Below, piece by piece: positions 14,871 to 22,582 of a stretch of DNA of 35,872 nucleotides. Below the pieces are notes generated by a model, which saw nothing but the letters and a program-made list of their open reading frames with translations, ran no database searches and was not told the origin of the DNA. Each line of letters opens with the position of its first letter. Position 1 is the stretch's first letter. The stretch is from an uncultured Clostridia bacterium (GTDB lineage: Bacteria > Bacillota > Clostridia > TANB77 > CAG-508): positions 1 to 35,872 of the forward strand of contig CAKPAB010000009.1 in assembly GCA_934132805.1 (NCBI GenBank), given 5' to 3'. Both the position numbers and the translations under genes were made by a program.

Positions 14871-15843
14871 TCAGTAATCCTCCATTTCGTATATAGTATC
14901 TGTATCATATTGTCCACTTAACTCAGTTTGATCTAATGCTGATAATATGCATTTTTTAAAATATGATTTCGGTATTTTTATTTGTGATCTAGTATTAGCA
15001 ATAGCAAAATTCTTTAATGCATAACATAGTTTTTTAGAATTTATTTCCTGGACTTTTTCTCTTATATTTGGAGTCATATACATTTCTTTTAGAATTTCAG
15101 TCATTTCAATAGCAAGTTCTGGAGAAAAAATATGCATTTCGCAATTTTTTATAAGTCTTTCAAATTCTGTTTTTTCCATCTTATCCATCATATCATCTAA
15201 GGTTTTATTTTCTTCTGGTTTATGATTAGAAGGATAGATTGATTTCATTTCTTTTAATTTAATTTTATTTAATTTAATTTGATTTGATTTTATTTGATTT
15301 AATTTGCATAAATTTGCATATGATTTTTTCAAATTTGCTTTGCATTTGTATCTTTTTTTGTATGCATTTGCATTACTTTTGCATATGTTTTTTATGCTTT
15401 TGCATTTTTTTGCATTCTTTTCTTGTTTTTTGTCTGCTTCTTGTTTTTTATCCTTTTCTTTATTCCATCGTGCATTTGCTGCTTGACTTCTTTTTTCTTT
15501 TAATGTTTCATATTTTTCCATTCTTCTTAATAAACTTGCTGACCAAAATGTTTTTTTATCAGCATTAAATAATCCATTTCCACTTTCATCATCTCTATAT
15601 TCATTTATACAATCATTCAAATACTTTTCAACATCAATAGTTGTTCCAGTTTGCATTTTTATAGCCCTATATGTATTTTTATTAAGAGGTAATTTATATG
15701 TAGATTCGTTTCTTAACATTTCTAATATGGCCCAATATAATCCATATCCGTTCTAATCCATAATCGCATCTCATTCCCAATATTTTTGGATCTGATAATG
15801 CATTTGCATCATGGCTAAAATAATAAACGTCTTTACTTGCCAT
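14871..15843 (-). CDS. Phage replication initiator (Lin1244/Lin1753, DUF4373-like), split by a +1 frameshift at 15750
   Basis: The N-terminus MASKDVYYFSHDANALSDPK starts at ATG 15843 with AAAGGAGAGG upstream. The zero frame reads ...CDYGLE, then CGG and 17 wrong residues to a stop. Skipping base 15750 (C on minus) gives GYGLYWAILEMLRNE, the conserved core of this family, and the frame stays open to 14871. The joined protein is 323 aa: winged-helix-like N-domain (1-115, with SASLLRRMEKYETLKEKR), a low-complexity linker encoded by origin-like DNA (pentapeptides such as KLNQI, KSNQI, KLNKI), and a helical C-domain. The family opens phage origins. Same break context as terL. Whether the shift is programmed is open. 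Confidence 0.85.
15253..15415. other. Candidate phage replication origin: AT pentamers plus iterons inside the initiator gene
   Basis: Ten consecutive TTTNA pentamers (TTTAA, TTTTA, TTTGA variants) fill 15253-15302, an ideal unwinding element. Directly after come seven copies of TTTGCAT: 15303, 15313, 15339, 15367, 15378, 15399 and 15409 (first bases). The arrangement, iterons next to an AT-rich stretch inside the initiator's own gene, is that of lambda ori within gene O. The host of repeats is in the linker-coding part, where protein sequence is free to vary. Confidence 0.75.
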
Positions 15844-16156
15844 CATTACCTCTCCTTTCTTTTAATATCGTATCTACTGTCAGTTGTTGGTTTTTATACA
15901 CATCATTTAAATATCTTTTTTCACATATGGGGCCAAAACCTTTTTGAATACTCTTCCATGTTTTCAATTCTTTTCCACACATTCTACAATTAAATGATTT
16001 GTCTTGTATATCTGGACACTTTTTTAATGCTTTTATTGCTAAACTAATGGCCTTTATATCCTTTAAATAAATTTCATCAGATTCATCATTTTGTATAAGA
16101 CTAAGCCTGTCCCTTTTTAATTCTTCTAATTGAGTTATCGCTTTTATACTATTCAT
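15833..16156 (-). CDS. DUF6011-type small zinc protein
   Basis: 107 aa. ATG 16156 follows GGAGG. The N-terminal half is helical (TQLEELKRDRLSLIQ). The C-terminal half has FNCRMCGKELKTWKSIQKGF and GPICEKRY: two CxxC-like halves around a GxGP turn, the DUF6011 pattern. Phages encode such proteins next to replication genes; the role is unknown, perhaps DNA binding. The stop overlaps the start of the initiator gene by 11 bases. Confidence 0.75.
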   Translation of the reverse strand: MNSIKAITQLEELKRDRLSLIQNDESDEIYLKDIKAISLAIKALKKCPDIQDKSFNCRMCGKELKTWKSIQKGFGPICEKRYLNDVYKNQQLTVDTILKERRGNDGK

Positions 16157-16168
16157 ATAAGACCTCCA

Positions 16169-16912
16169 TCAAAATGGATATAATTTTAATTCTAGATTTA
16201 ATCCAGGTTTTGCTATTGTAGTATTTATTTTTGTTTCTTCATATACCTTATCTTGCATTATAGTTTGGTTAGAATTTGTATCTGATAAATGGCATAGTAC
16301 AATATTTTTTGCATAACTTAAATCATTAGATTTTAAGAATTTTATTACATTTTCTAAACTAAAATGGCTCTCTAATAATCTTGTATATCTAGTTTTATTT
16401 ATTACTCCATTCTTTGCATTTTCTTTTGCAATTTCTTTGTTATAATTACATTCTAATAGTAAATAATTTAGTTTATTGAATTTATATTTAATATAATATG
16501 TATCTGTGGCATACATAAGTTTTTCGCCAGTTGGCTTATATTGAATTAGAAATCCCAATGGTTCTGCAGCATCGTGTTGTGTATCAAATGGAAGTATTAT
16601 AAAATTTCCTATTTCAAATTGTTGTAATGCTTTTATAATTTTAAATCTATGGCCAAATAAATTTTGTTTTTTTAATGTTCCTGCAGATGCATATACATTT
16701 ATTCCATATAAAGCAAAATTCGAGGCATATTTTAAATGGTCCATATGTTCATGAGTTATCAATACTGCTTCAATACCATTAAAATCAAAATTCAATTCTT
16801 TTTGCACAATTTTAAAATTAACACCTGCATCCAATATTAATTTTTCATTGTTATTTGCTTCTATTAGATAGCAGTTACCACTCGAACTGCTACCTAATAC
16901 TTTTAATTTCAC
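16169..16912 (-). CDS. Metallo-beta-lactamase-fold hydrolase (recombination module)
   Basis: 247 aa, GTG start at 16912 overlapping the recT stop (TAGTG). The MBL signature LITHEHMDHLKYA gives the HxHxDH metal site (about residues 54-59); GSSSSGNCYLIEAN starts the fold and LLECNYN and LCHLSDTN carry later metal residues. The family resembles YycJ/WalJ-like nucleases. Clostridial phages commonly pair this gene with recT, where it may act as the 5'-3' exonuclease that feeds RecT with single strands (inference). Confidence 0.85.
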   Translation of the reverse strand: MKLKVLGSSSSGNCYLIEANNNEKLILDAGVNFKIVQKELNFDFNGIEAVLITHEHMDHLKYASNFALYGINVYASAGTLKKQNLFGHRFKIIKALQQFEIGNFIILPFDTQHDAAEPLGFLIQYKPTGEKLMYATDTYYIKYKFNKLNYLLLECNYNKEIAKENAKNGVINKTRYTRLLESHFSLENVIKFLKSNDLSYAKNIVLCHLSDTNSNQTIMQDKVYEETKINTTIAKPGLNLELKLYPF

Positions 16913-17937
16913 TAAAATGCTGGCCCTTCATTTTGGATTGGAGTCATTTCAATATTGTTATCTGCAGATGCATTTTCTTCAATATTTTTTATTTCTCCAG
17001 TTTCAATATCAATTAATTCTTTGTTTGCTTTTTCTTCTATTTCTTCAGCAACTTGTCCCTCTATCACATTTTCATAAGTATTATCATTATTTTCTATAAC
17101 ATATGCATAGCTTTCATTTACTTTTTTAGGATCTATTGCAACAGCATTATATGTTGCTCTCGCAATAGTTTTTCTGGCCATTTCTTCATACCAACCTTCA
17201 ATCTTTTCTTTTCCTACTTTTTTGCCATTTTCCCATTTATCTTTTTCTCCACCCCAAAATTCAGCTGCTGCATAGGCTGGTTTTCTCTTATCAATATCTT
17301 TTTTAGATAGTGTTATTATTTTATTTCTTGATTCATCAACATATTGTATATATCCAAATCCTCCTATTATTTCACCTCTATCAAATGGATTTTTAATTAT
17401 AAAATTATATCTAGTGATATTATCTTTATTTACTATTTCAAATACATCATTAGAGTATATTAATTCAACGATTATGTTTCTAATTGGGTATAATGATAGT
17501 TGTGTTGCTATATATTCTAGACCTTTATATCCTTTCAAAAATCCTATATCATACTTTTGAGTTTTATTATTTTTATATGGTATTGCATTTAAATGGTTAG
17601 GTATTTGCATATCTAATCCCAATTTTGCATGGTGTACAACAGCTATTGCTAAATCGTTCATATTTACATTTTGCCAAGTAATTGGTAAATTGTTTTTGTC
17701 TTCTTCTTTGGTTGATTTCCAACTATTTTTATTTAATCTTGCTTCTTCAGCTTTTTTCAAAGCATTGTCAATTCCTATAAAATATCCTCTTATAAGTTGT
17801 TTTTGATATTCATTTAAATTTAATGTTCCAATATTCCCTTGAAATTCTTTCATTACCATTCCTGTAAATCTCTCGCTTGCTGTCAATTCTTGCTTTTGTA
17901 ATTCTGTTTGTTCTTTTTTTACTAATTCACTACTCAT
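16912..17937 (-). CDS. recT: RecT-family single-strand annealing protein
   Basis: 341 aa from ATG 17937 (MSSELVKKEQ); GGGGG lies upstream, and a TTG at 17946 is a weaker choice. The RecT core runs from about 30 to 265: AVVHHAKLGLDMQIPNHLNA, IPYKNN, FLKGYKGLEYIATQ, KNPFDRGEIIGGFGYI and EMARKTIARATYNAV. It binds and anneals single-stranded DNA during phage recombination and replication. The acidic C-terminal tail is typical. It overlaps the MBL gene, its probable partner. Confidence 0.92.
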   Translation of the reverse strand: MSSELVKKEQTELQKQELTASERFTGMVMKEFQGNIGTLNLNEYQKQLIRGYFIGIDNALKKAEEARLNKNSWKSTKEEDKNNLPITWQNVNMNDLAIAVVHHAKLGLDMQIPNHLNAIPYKNNKTQKYDIGFLKGYKGLEYIATQLSLYPIRNIIVELIYSNDVFEIVNKDNITRYNFIIKNPFDRGEIIGGFGYIQYVDESRNKIITLSKKDIDKRKPAYAAAEFWGGEKDKWENGKKVGKEKIEGWYEEMARKTIARATYNAVAIDPKKVNESYAYVIENNDNTYENVIEGQVAEEIEEKANKELIDIETGEIKNIEENASADNNIEMTPIQNEGPAF

Positions 17938-17938
17938 A

Positions 17939-18148
17939 TTATTCAACCCCCAATTCCTTCATCATTTTTATAAATTTTTCTGCTTTTTCTCCTTCAATTT
18001 TTCCCACAGCAACTTTCATTCCTTTTTCATTATTATCATTTTCTTCAATTTCTGTTTCTTGCTCCGCTTCTTGCAATGATTGCCCTGCAACTAATCCACT
18101 TATAAAAGCTAATCCTATTTTTTCTAGTTCATTTAAGTTTTCTAACAT
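17939..18148 (-). CDS. Small hypothetical protein between spoVS-like and recT
   Basis: 69 aa. ATG 18148 with AAGGAGGAAAAATAA. The N-terminus IGLAFISGLVAGQSLQEAEQ is mildly hydrophobic and the remainder acidic then helical (KAEKFIKMMKELG). Not recognised. Tight spacing (stop next to the recT ATG) supports it as real. Confidence 0.65.
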   Translation of the reverse strand: MLENLNELEKIGLAFISGLVAGQSLQEAEQETEIEENDNNEKGMKVAVGKIEGEKAEKFIKMMKELGVE

Positions 18149-18421
18149 TTATTTTTCCTCCTTAATTATAAATTTCATTCCTGTTTTTTCTTCATTTTCT
18201 ACTATTACTGTACAAAAAGCAGGTATGCATAATAAATCAACTCCACTTGCAGCTACAAATGATCTAGCAATTGCAATGGCTTTCATTGATTGGTTCACAG
18301 CTCCTGCTCCTATTGCTTGTAATTCTACTCTTTTATTTTCTTGTAATCCTCCTGCTATTGCTCCTGCAACACTATTTGGATTTGATTTACTTGATATTTT
18401 TAAAATCATTTTATTTTCCAT
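18149..18421 (-). CDS. SpoVS-family (Alba-like) protein encoded by the phage
   Basis: 90 aa, the length of stage V sporulation protein S. The diagnostic blocks are all present: SNPNSVAGAIAGGLQE, VELQAIGAGAVNQSMKAIAI, ARSFVAASGVDLLCIPAF. SpoVS is a small Alba-like fold that affects sporulation and septation in Bacillus. Here it sits in the recombination operon between the Gp157-like and recT genes, so it may bind nucleic acid in recombination or alter host development. The family call is firm; the phage role is inference. AGGAGG lies upstream of ATG 18421. Confidence 0.92.
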   Translation of the reverse strand: MENKMILKISSKSNPNSVAGAIAGGLQENKRVELQAIGAGAVNQSMKAIAIARSFVAASGVDLLCIPAFCTVIVENEEKTGMKFIIKEEK

Positions 18422-18433
18422 TATATTTTCCTC

Positions 18434-18937
18434 CTACTTTATTCTTAAACTTGTTTTATTATCTATTATTCTTATTCCTGGTACTAATTCTCCAGTATCT
18501 TTAAAGTGATTTTTTATTGCTGTCTTATCAATTTGTGTTGTTATTACTTCTTTCTTAAATTCTGACGGTATTTCATCTTCATTTTCTATCTCAATACTCA
18601 TAGGATTTTTAGTAATTTTTAATTTTCCTAATTCTGTTGGAATTTCTACTAATCCTAATCGCTCCATATTTTCTTTTACATATTGATAAAACTTATCTAA
18701 TTTTTTCTCTCCTTGCTTTCTCATATCAGAAAGTCTTTTTTCTTCTGTTTTCATTGCTTCTAATAGACTTTCACTATTCTTTATATACCCAATTATGTTT
18801 GAACTTTTATTCTGTAATTCTAATGCTAATTCATTTCCTAATTCATTGTATTCCTCTTCTGTTAGTTCTCCTTCTTGTGCTTTGTCCATTAAATCTACAA
18901 ATTTATTTGTTATATTATAAAGGCTTAAATTACTCAT
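18434..18937 (-). CDS. Siphovirus Gp157-family protein
   Basis: 167 aa with the family's layout: a long helical region with KNSESLLEAMKTEEKRLSDM, then KLDKFYQYVKENMERLG, and the C-terminal block LGKLKITKNPMSIEIENEDE, IPSEFKK, DKTAIKNHFKDTGELVPG, ending TSLRIK. Gp157 (named from a Streptococcus thermophilus phage) is encoded beside recombination genes in many siphoviruses. It overlaps the ATPase stop by 8 bases; ATG 18937 follows AGGTGGAAG. Confidence 0.88.
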   Translation of the reverse strand: MSNLSLYNITNKFVDLMDKAQEGELTEEEYNELGNELALELQNKSSNIIGYIKNSESLLEAMKTEEKRLSDMRKQGEKKLDKFYQYVKENMERLGLVEIPTELGKLKITKNPMSIEIENEDEIPSEFKKEVITTQIDKTAIKNHFKDTGELVPGIRIIDNKTSLRIK

Positions 18938-20876
18938 GTTCTTCCACCTCGATTCTTAATTTAGAATCAGTGGTTACTATTAAGCTAATTATTTGTGTAT
19001 CTATTTTATATATTTTATTTATTGATTCTCTATTATCTATAAATATTGGTGCTGATGTATTGTAGAATTTTATCAGAGTATTTATAATATCTAGCCCTGC
19101 AAGTATCTTATGTGCATTATTTACATCAGCATATGGAATACCATTCACTAATGTATCGCAGCATTCTACAAGTCCACCATTAATTTGTGTATCAAACAAT
19201 CTAAACCTTACTATCTCAAATTTACTATTTATAGCATTTTCCAATAATTCTACTTTTGTTTTTGTAAATTCTTCTAATGCATATTGTTCGCCCTCTAGTT
19301 TCTGGATTTTTTTAGAAATATTTTCTTCTTCATTTTGTAATTCTGTAATACGTTCTTTTGTTTTTTCTTGTATTTCTCTTTCATTTAAAATTTTATTTAG
19401 TTTGTTAATTTCTTCAGATATCTCTAATTTTCTATTTTGCAAATATGATATATCTTCATTTGTTAAATTCTTTACTTTTTCCTCTAATTTTTCAATCTCA
19501 CTTATTTTGTTGTTATATTCTGGTAATGAAGTTATATCAAATGAAGTATCATTTTCCTTTGCCTTTTCTAATTCTGCTATTCTGTTAGTTATTTCATCTA
19601 AATTATTGTTTAGTTCTGGAAGTTCTTGTTGTATTTGTTCTCTTGCTTTTGTATTTTCGTCTAGCCTTAAATTAATCGCCTGTCCTTCTTTATTTATTGC
19701 ATCTTGTTCACTCTTCTTATGTACATTTAAGTTATTTTCAAATTGCTTTTTCATTTCCTCAATTTTGTCGGTTTCATATTCTCTTTTACAAGTTGGACAT
19801 ATAAATGAATTAGGATCAAACTCTAATTTCATATTGCTAACATCATCCCACTTTTTATATAATTCTGCTTTTCTTTTTTGGTCTTGCTGTATTTTTAATA
19901 ATCTATCACTATCCTCATCTTGTCTATATCTTATTTTGCTTTCAATTACTCTTTTTTCATTTTGTAAATTAATTAAGTCTGCAGAGTATTTTTGAGAATA
20001 TTCTGTTTCTTTTTTTAATTTAAAATCTGATAGTTCTTTCTTTGCTGCAGCTAATTGGTCAGCAATTCTCATATTTTCTTTTGCTTTAGCTTGCACATCT
20101 GTCATTTCTAATTCAATTGCCTGTAATTGTTGATTATATTCTGCTTTTTCTTTTTCTATTTTTTCATAATCAATTTCGTGTTCTGTTATTAATGTATTTG
20201 TAAGCTCATCAATTCTTACTGGAATTGTTTCTTTTTGTTTATTTAAGTCTTTTATTTTTGCTTGTACTACTTTTTTATAATCATCAATGGATCTACCATC
20301 TAAATTATTTTTTAATATTTTAAATTCTTCTTTTGAATCTAATATTTCATCATCAGAAATATTTGCACCAGAAATATTTATTAGTAATTCTCTTCTTTCT
20401 GTCCATTTTAATTGATTATTAAAATATGATGGGTCCGTAATCAATTTAAATAGGCTTTCTGGTATTAAACTATTTATCTTTTCTTCATAATCTTTCTTCT
20501 TTACTGGTACTTCATCAATCCAATAATTAGTCTCGTGTCCAGAAAATTCTTGCTCTGTTTGTCCTCTTTTTTTAACCCATTTTTCTTGCAATACTTTTTT
20601 AAATGTTGTATCAATACCATCTATTATTAATGTTGCTTCAACTTCATGTTCTAAAAAGTGTATTGGATTATTATCACTATCTAATGTTTTTATATTGAAG
20701 TCTTTTCTATCATTGCTATCTTTATCAAAAAATAACCATTTAAATGCATCAAATACTGTTGTTTTTCCTGTTGCATTTGCTCCATATATATTAGTATTTT
20801 TGCAATCAAAATTAATTTCTAATTCTTTTACTCCTTTAAAATTTCTTAGTTTTAAATTAAGTATTTTTATTTCCAT
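18930..20876 (-). CDS. Rad50/SbcC-like AAA ATPase
   Basis: 648 aa. The N-terminal ABC-type half has KLRNFKGVKELEINF and Walker A YGANATGKTT (about 31-40). Two long coiled-coil arms flank a CPTC zinc-hook at about residue 360 (FICPTCKREYE). The C-terminal half has VNNAHKILAGLDII and a Walker B-like APIFIDNRESI. This is the layout of a Rad50/SMC-like DNA-end processing ATPase. It heads the recombination module and probably works with the MBL nuclease and RecT. AGGGAG lies upstream of ATG 20876. Confidence 0.9.
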   Translation of the reverse strand: MEIKILNLKLRNFKGVKELEINFDCKNTNIYGANATGKTTVFDAFKWLFFDKDSNDRKDFNIKTLDSDNNPIHFLEHEVEATLIIDGIDTTFKKVLQEKWVKKRGQTEQEFSGHETNYWIDEVPVKKKDYEEKINSLIPESLFKLITDPSYFNNQLKWTERRELLINISGANISDDEILDSKEEFKILKNNLDGRSIDDYKKVVQAKIKDLNKQKETIPVRIDELTNTLITEHEIDYEKIEKEKAEYNQQLQAIELEMTDVQAKAKENMRIADQLAAAKKELSDFKLKKETEYSQKYSADLINLQNEKRVIESKIRYRQDEDSDRLLKIQQDQKRKAELYKKWDDVSNMKLEFDPNSFICPTCKREYETDKIEEMKKQFENNLNVHKKSEQDAINKEGQAINLRLDENTKAREQIQQELPELNNNLDEITNRIAELEKAKENDTSFDITSLPEYNNKISEIEKLEEKVKNLTNEDISYLQNRKLEISEEINKLNKILNEREIQEKTKERITELQNEEENISKKIQKLEGEQYALEEFTKTKVELLENAINSKFEIVRFRLFDTQINGGLVECCDTLVNGIPYADVNNAHKILAGLDIINTLIKFYNTSAPIFIDNRESINKIYKIDTQIISLIVTTDSKLRIEVEEHE

Positions 20877-20878
20877 TA

Positions 20879-21032
20879 TTAATCTTTCTCCCTTCTATTT
20901 TTTGCATCTTGAAATCTTCTTGGAACTACTATTGTTATGTTACATTCATCACAGCATCTTCCATTATTTACTGGTTGTGCATTATTGCCATATCCTTCGT
21001 AATTTTTTTCCACAAATACTACATATAGGCAT
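20879..21032 (-). pseudogene. Small CxxC zinc protein, frame broken near an A7 run
   Basis: ATG 21032 has AAAGGAG 8 bases upstream and encodes MPICSICGK; the zero frame then gives KLRRIWQ and stops. One base fewer yields the expected small protein, CSICGKNYEGYGNNAQPV then GRCCDECNITIVVPRR, ending just before the ATPase gene (50 aa). The break is most simply a seventh A in the run at 21003-21009 (six expected), though skipping the C of the next codon, CGA, would also repair it. It may be a lesion, a sequence error, or transcriptional slippage on the A run. The zinc ribbon (C4, C7, C26/C27, C30) is otherwise intact. Confidence 0.65.
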
Positions 21033-21115
21033 ATTTTTTCTCCTTTCTGCTCTTGTTTTTTAGACTTTCATATGTTAGAATAAAAATAGAGCATTTATAT
21101 AAGTGTTTTATAGAA

Positions 21116-21409
21116 CTATTTATTACTTTGGTTGGTATTTGGTAGTTCTATTATTTTTGTCTTTTGTTTTTTGTAACAAACTTCTAGTTCATCAATAAGA
21201 AGTTCATATCTTGTGTCTGTACATAGCTCTGATATTTTTCTCTTTTTTACACTTGGATCTGAATAGTTATTTGATTCATTGATATTTCTAATTTGTAATA
21301 AAACATCAGATACACTAAATTTAATGTCTTTAATTTCTTTTTCCTTTAATTCAATAGTTTCTTCTAATTGTTTAATCTTTAATGCTTCTTGACTGTGTTT
21401 TCCCATCAT
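21116..21409 (-). CDS. Small coiled-coil early protein
   Basis: 97 aa, ATG 21409 with AAAGGGGTGAG. Residues 8-45 are a coiled coil (LEETIELKEKEIKDIKF); the rest includes RYELLIDELEVCYKKQKTKI. No family recognised. Second or later gene of the early lytic operon. The 80 bases after it (21035-21115) hold nothing clear. Confidence 0.65.
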   Translation of the reverse strand: MMGKHSQEALKIKQLEETIELKEKEIKDIKFSVSDVLLQIRNINESNNYSDPSVKKRKISELCTDTRYELLIDELEVCYKKQKTKIIELPNTNQSNK

Positions 21410-21411
21410 AC

Positions 21412-21501
21412 TTATCTCACCCCTTTCAAATTTCTTAATTTATATTTCATTGTGGCCAATGTTATAATGTGCCAAATATAGCATTTATCTAACTTATCCA
21501 T
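21412..21501 (-). CDS. Possible 29-aa peptide gene
   Basis: ATG 21501 is one base from the upstream TAG and has GGAGG 5 bases before it; the frame ends at 21412 just ahead of the next gene's ribosome site. The product starts MDKLDKCYIWHIITLATMKY and ends basic. Size and lack of recognisable family make this tentative, but coupling on both sides is good. Confidence 0.4.
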   Translation of the reverse strand: MDKLDKCYIWHIITLATMKYKLRNLKGVR

Positions 21502-21502
21502 A

Positions 21503-21787
21503 CTAACCTCCAAATCCTTTAACAAAATTTATAATTCCTCGTTTTAATTTGCGATTTTCTTTGTTTACTGTTTCTAATTCTGTTAATATGTTTGATTTTT
21601 CTTCTGTTTCCTCATTTAATTTTTTTTCTAAATATGCAATATGTGCTTTCATTTCTTGTCTTGCTTTTTCATAGTTTTCTGCTGCTGCTCTCAAAGTTGT
21701 ATATTCATCAATTGTTATTATCATTTCATCTTCATTGACTCTAGCATTAAATACTTCTTTTTCATTATCACATCTTTCTTTTTCCAT
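21503..21787 (-). CDS. Small coiled-coil early protein
   Basis: 94 aa from ATG 21787 (MEKERCDNEK); AGGAAACAGGAAAA lies upstream. Residues 35-80 form a strong coiled coil (HIAYLEKKLNEETEEKSNIL). A longer in-frame reading to 21814 lies in the preceding membrane gene. No family recognised. Overlaps the membrane gene's end by about 20 bases. Confidence 0.65.
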   Translation of the reverse strand: MEKERCDNEKEVFNARVNEDEMIITIDEYTTLRAAAENYEKARQEMKAHIAYLEKKLNEETEEKSNILTELETVNKENRKLKRGIINFVKGFGG

Positions 21788-22010
21788 TTTTCCTGTTTCC
21801 TTTCTTTTCTTCACTTTCTTCCAAGATTGACTCTAAAACTAATATTACAATCAATCCTAAGACTGGTACTAAATACTCTCCACCAAATGCTTGATGTCCT
21901 CGTATTTTGGTTGCATATTGTATTGATTTTATCGTCAATATTATTGTTGCTATAATTGTCAATAATTCTAATATTCTTATAATAAATTTCTTTTTATTAA
22001 CTATTTTCAC
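21768..22010 (-). CDS. Small two-helix membrane protein (early operon)
   Basis: 80 aa with GTG start 22010; GGAGGTGAT sits 5 bases upstream. Two membrane helices: IIRILELLTIIATIILTI (about 9-27) and VPVLGLIVILVLESIL (about 48-63), then a basic tail. The ribosome site lies in the end of the 51-aa gene upstream. Function unknown; early membrane proteins can act in exclusion or host takeover. Confidence 0.7.
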   Translation of the reverse strand: MKIVNKKKFIIRILELLTIIATIILTIKSIQYATKIRGHQAFGGEYLVPVLGLIVILVLESILEESEEKKGNRKNGKRKM

Positions 22011-22152
22011 TTTTTATCACCTCCAATTTATTAACAAATCCTCCAATATTAAGTAATTTCATATTTTTTATAGCTGCATCTAATTCTTTCTCATCATGAA
22101 TTCCATCTTTTGCAAGTTCTTTCCATATTCTTTTCTCTCTTTCATCTGGCAA
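21997..22152 (-). CDS. 51-aa protein with TTG start, first gene after cro
   Basis: TTG 22152 preceded by GGAGGAGG at good spacing and an in-frame TGA just before it. The product begins MPDEREKRIWKELAKDGIHD and is charged and helical, ending ...GGFVNKLEVIKSENS. It overlaps the start of the next gene by 14 bases. Codon pattern and coupling support it; function unknown. A 16-bp inverted-repeat half (22172-22187) lies directly upstream. Confidence 0.62.
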   Translation of the reverse strand: MPDEREKRIWKELAKDGIHDEKELDAAIKNMKLLNIGGFVNKLEVIKSENS

Positions 22153-22200
22153 TCAAAACCTCCTCCTTCTTTGTGTGGTGTCCGCAATTTTTTATTATTT

Positions 22201-22431
22201 TCATAATTCCTCCTGTTCTATTCCACTTTGAGTAGAATTTAAGGGCAAATTAATAAATTCCATAGGTACATTATAAAGATTGCATAATTCTTTAAAATTA
22301 TGTACATCTATAGATGTTTTTCCTTTCTCCCATGAAATGATTGTACTCTTACTTTTGTGTAGTTTATCAGCCACTTCATCAAGCGTATATCCTGCATTAA
22401 TTCTTGCTGCAGTTAGTGTTATTCTAAACAT
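22201..22431 (-). CDS. Cro-like XRE-family regulator
   Basis: 76 aa, first gene of the lytic transcript. The helix-turn-helix covers about residues 8-60 (ARINAGYTLDEVADKLHKSK, TIISWEKGKTSI). ATG 22431 follows AAAGGAG at 9 bases. Its promoter overlaps two ACTTTAAGT operators. Size, divergent position opposite the larger repressor, and lack of a C-terminal domain fit Cro. Confidence 0.88.
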   Translation of the reverse strand: MFRITLTAARINAGYTLDEVADKLHKSKSTIISWEKGKTSIDVHNFKELCNLYNVPMEFINLPLNSTQSGIEQEEL

Positions 22432-22462
22432 TTTTCATTTCTCCTTTCCTAAGTTTAAAGTT

Positions 22463-22551
22463 ATTCTATTACACTTTAAGTGGAAGGTCAATACTTTAAG
22501 TAAAATTTTTTTTACTTTTTTATTGTTTTTTTTTACTTTAGGTGTTATAAT
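22463..22551. promoter_or_regulatory. Divergent lysis/lysogeny promoters with three operators
   Basis: Leftward promoter: TTGACC (22491-22486), 17 bp, TAGAAT (22468-22463). Rightward promoter: TTGTTT (22523-22528), 17 bp, TATAAT (22546-22551). Operators share ACTTTAAGT: CACTTTAAGTG at 22472-22482 (inside the leftward spacer), TACTTTAAGTA at 22492-22502 (next to its -35) and TACTTTAGGTG at 22534-22544 (inside the rightward spacer). The first two are 20 bp apart centre to centre, two helical turns. This is a lambdoid-style switch. Confidence 0.85.
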
Positions 22552-22582
22552 AAGGTCATATCAAACAAAAGGAGGTTTTAAG

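Noticed and set aside
15253..15415. CRISPR or satellite in the initiator gene
   Set aside because: Repeats are 5-7 bp and irregularly spaced, fitting an origin rather than an array.
21003..21009. Classical -1 programmed frameshift at A AAA AAA
   Set aside because: The repair needs one base fewer (+1 direction), not -1; slippage of RNA polymerase remains possible.
22280..22582. Long N-terminal extension of the repressor
   Set aside because: It would cross the divergent promoters and the cro gene; ATG 22583 has a proper ribosome site.
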